Origin: Pseudomaricurvus alkylphenolicus
Lineage (GTDB): Bacteria > Pseudomonadota > Gammaproteobacteria > Pseudomonadales > Cellvibrionaceae
Direction of reading: 5' to 3'
DNA length: 64,000 nt
Assembly (NCBI RefSeq): GCF_011683955.1
Contig: NZ_JAAQPI010000007.1
Coordinates: forward strand, 186,001-250,000
Each line of letters starts with the position of its first letter. Within the stretch, counting starts at the first letter, position 1. Position numbers and translations under genes: made by a program. The notes beneath the pieces are model-generated. The model was not told the origin of the DNA and made no database searches. It saw only the letters and a list, made by a program, of their open reading frames with translations. This document shows positions 62,809 to 64,000 of the stretch, one piece after another.

Positions 62809-64000
62809 TCAGTCGAAAATGGACAGTTCCTGCAGACGTCTGACCGCCTGAGTGCGGCGGCTGACGCCGAGCTTGGCGTAGGCGGACTGGAGATGGGTTT
62901 TGACCGTGTTGATAGAAACGTGCAACCGATCGGATATTTCTTTGTTGGAACAACCGGTCACCAGCAACTCCAGGGTTGCCAACTCACGCTTGGTCAGGGA
63001 TTCGACCATCAGGCCATCGACTGGAATTTTGTCCGGGGCCGATAACCCTTGAGAGGATTGTGGTTTAAAAGCCTTGTCTTGCTCGAGAATACGTTGAATT
63101 TGTCGTTGCCAAAGCAAATGTTGTTCTTCACCCGTGGTCTGCTGCAGCTCTGTAAGCAAGGCCTGCAGCTCCTGCAACACAACGTCGCCCTCTTCCCGAA
63201 ATAACTGGATGACACTGTTTTCGGTATCCAGCGCCAATGCCTGGGTCAATGCTTCATGAGCCGATGGTTGTTGACCCTGCAATGCGTAGCCCTTGGCCAG
63301 CAGTATCAGAACCTCCATCGCCCTAATATTGCGCCCATGTTCCAGAAACTGCGTCAGCAAGGCTTTCAGTAAGACGGCGGCGCGGTTGATATCTCGCTCT
63401 GCAATCGCCAGACGCGCTTCAGTCATGGCTTCCCACTCGTCCCCCTGACGAGTCAGGATCTGGTGGGCGCGGGGTTTGGGTGCCTGCGTTTGCTTCCACT
63501 GCCGGTAAAACGTTTGCGCCTGTTGTATTTCTCCAAGCGCGAGATATGAACGCACCCGCTCATGCATGACACAAGCCAGTAGTCGTTGCCAGCCTCTCTG
63601 CTCACCGACCTGCTGGGCTTCCTGTAAATAGGTGAGAGCTTCGTCAGTTCGCCGCAGATACAGCAGCATGCGTACGCTGGTGCGCAATACCACCACCATC
63701 AGGTCAGGGCTGGCATTATGGCGCTGGGCATCCAAGCCGTGTTCAAACAGGGGTTCGGCGACGCTGAGATCCCCCTGATAGTAGCGCATCACGGCCAACA
63801 GAGGTTCCATCAGCATAACCACTCGCGAATGTGTGCCAACCAGCGCTGTCAGGCGCTTGATTTCGCCGCTGAGATGAGTGTCAGCCTTAAGAAGATGTGC
63901 GCGGGTAAAGCTCAATAGCGCCGATAAACAGGCCGCATAGGCTTGCGAATAGGCCAGGTCGGCGTCCGCATCGTAATCGCGCATCCAACCAATTTCCGCT
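62809..64000 (-). CDS. LuxR/MalT-type transcriptional regulator (partial, runs off the right edge)
   Basis: At least 396 codons are in the window; the frame stays open to the edge, so the N-terminus is missing. The visible part is helical repeat sequence of the TPR kind, then a LuxR DNA-binding domain at the C-terminus: LTKRELATLELLVTGCSNKE, then ISDRLHVSINTVKTHLQSAYAKLGV. A MalT-like ATPase (about 900 residues) is the probable full form. It lies 113 bases upstream of the acyl-CoA operon in the same direction and is its likely regulator. Confidence 0.8.
   Translation of the reverse strand, partial: AEIGWMRDYDADADLAYSQAYAACLSALLSFTRAHLLKADTHLSGEIKRLTALVGTHSRVVMLMEPLLAVMRYYQGDLSVAEPLFEHGLDAQRHNASPDLMVVVLRTSVRMLLYLRRTDEALTYLQEAQQVGEQRGWQRLLACVMHERVRSYLALGEIQQAQTFYRQWKQTQAPKPRAHQILTRQGDEWEAMTEARLAIAERDINRAAVLLKALLTQFLEHGRNIRAMEVLILLAKGYALQGQQPSAHEALTQALALDTENSVIQLFREEGDVVLQELQALLTELQQTTGEEQHLLWQRQIQRILEQDKAFKPQSSQGLSAPDKIPVDGLMVESLTKRELATLELLVTGCSNKEISDRLHVSINTVKTHLQSAYAKLGVSRRTQAVRRLQELSIFD

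Overview
The window reads as chromosome of a free-living, probably marine, aerobic gammaproteobacterium. The style suggests the Cellvibrionales/Spongiibacterales, but this is an inference from gene content. The evidence is three large TonB-dependent receptors of the 'EEVVVTAQK' type, each beside its own local regulator, several acyl-CoA catabolism genes, a YdbH/YnbE/YdbL lipid-transport set and moderate GC. I see no rRNA, tRNA, CRISPR array, prophage or intact insertion sequence.

Left part (1-7.3 kb): a TetR regulator, an NmrA-type oxidoreductase, TonB receptor 1, a secreted RidA-like protein, a flavodoxin-fold quinone reductase and an acyl-CoA ligase. A 13-bp palindrome (ATGTCAATGACAT and two variants) lies upstream of three of these genes and is the likely TetR operator. 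Next (7.4-15.8 kb) comes an envelope module: a leftward operon (PspA-like coiled coil, membrane protein, vWA protein) diverges from a rightward operon (response regulator, histidine kinase, YdbH, YnbE, YdbL). A TTTAC-N6-TTTAC repeat sits between them. It closes with a bidirectional terminator that contains the stop codons of both convergent genes.

15.8-32.6 kb holds an AraC/hydrolase pair, a methyltransferase, a 134-bp inverted-repeat element, a GST, a TVP38-flavoprotein fusion and a DUF1499 lipoprotein. It also holds a TetR gene and an operon of TonB receptor 2, N-terminal-Cys amide hydrolase and secreted amidohydrolase, facing an AraC gene. Then come a PAS sensor whose kinase motifs are all degenerate, a 38-residue membrane protein behind an FNR/Anr box, prephenate dehydratase and an Hsp20 chaperone.

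32.6-46.3 kb holds an RND pump and adaptor, TonB receptor 3, and a five-gene operon: class III transaminase, acetoin-dehydrogenase-like E1 alpha, E1 beta and E2, and a class IV transaminase resembling (R)-selective amine transaminases. A divergent AraC gene starts next to the operon. The same 41-bp element, built from 21-bp-spaced half-sites, lies upstream of both the operon and receptor 3. This ties uptake and catabolism of an unknown, probably amine-containing, compound into one regulon, and it is the best candidate for an undescribed pathway here.

46.3-46.8 kb is a non-coding stretch with a REPIN-like inverted pair of GTAG-type REP hairpins nested between 22-bp inverted repeats. 46.8-54.5 kb is the MoxR/DUF58/DUF4350/DUF4129/SpoIIM/RDD operon. 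54.6-64 kb holds a MocR regulator, a GNAT enzyme, and an operon for acyl-CoA degradation (acyl-CoA dehydrogenase, saccharopine-dehydrogenase-like protein, acyl-CoA ligase, SCPx-type thiolase, SDR) preceded by a LuxR/MalT-like regulator that runs off the window.
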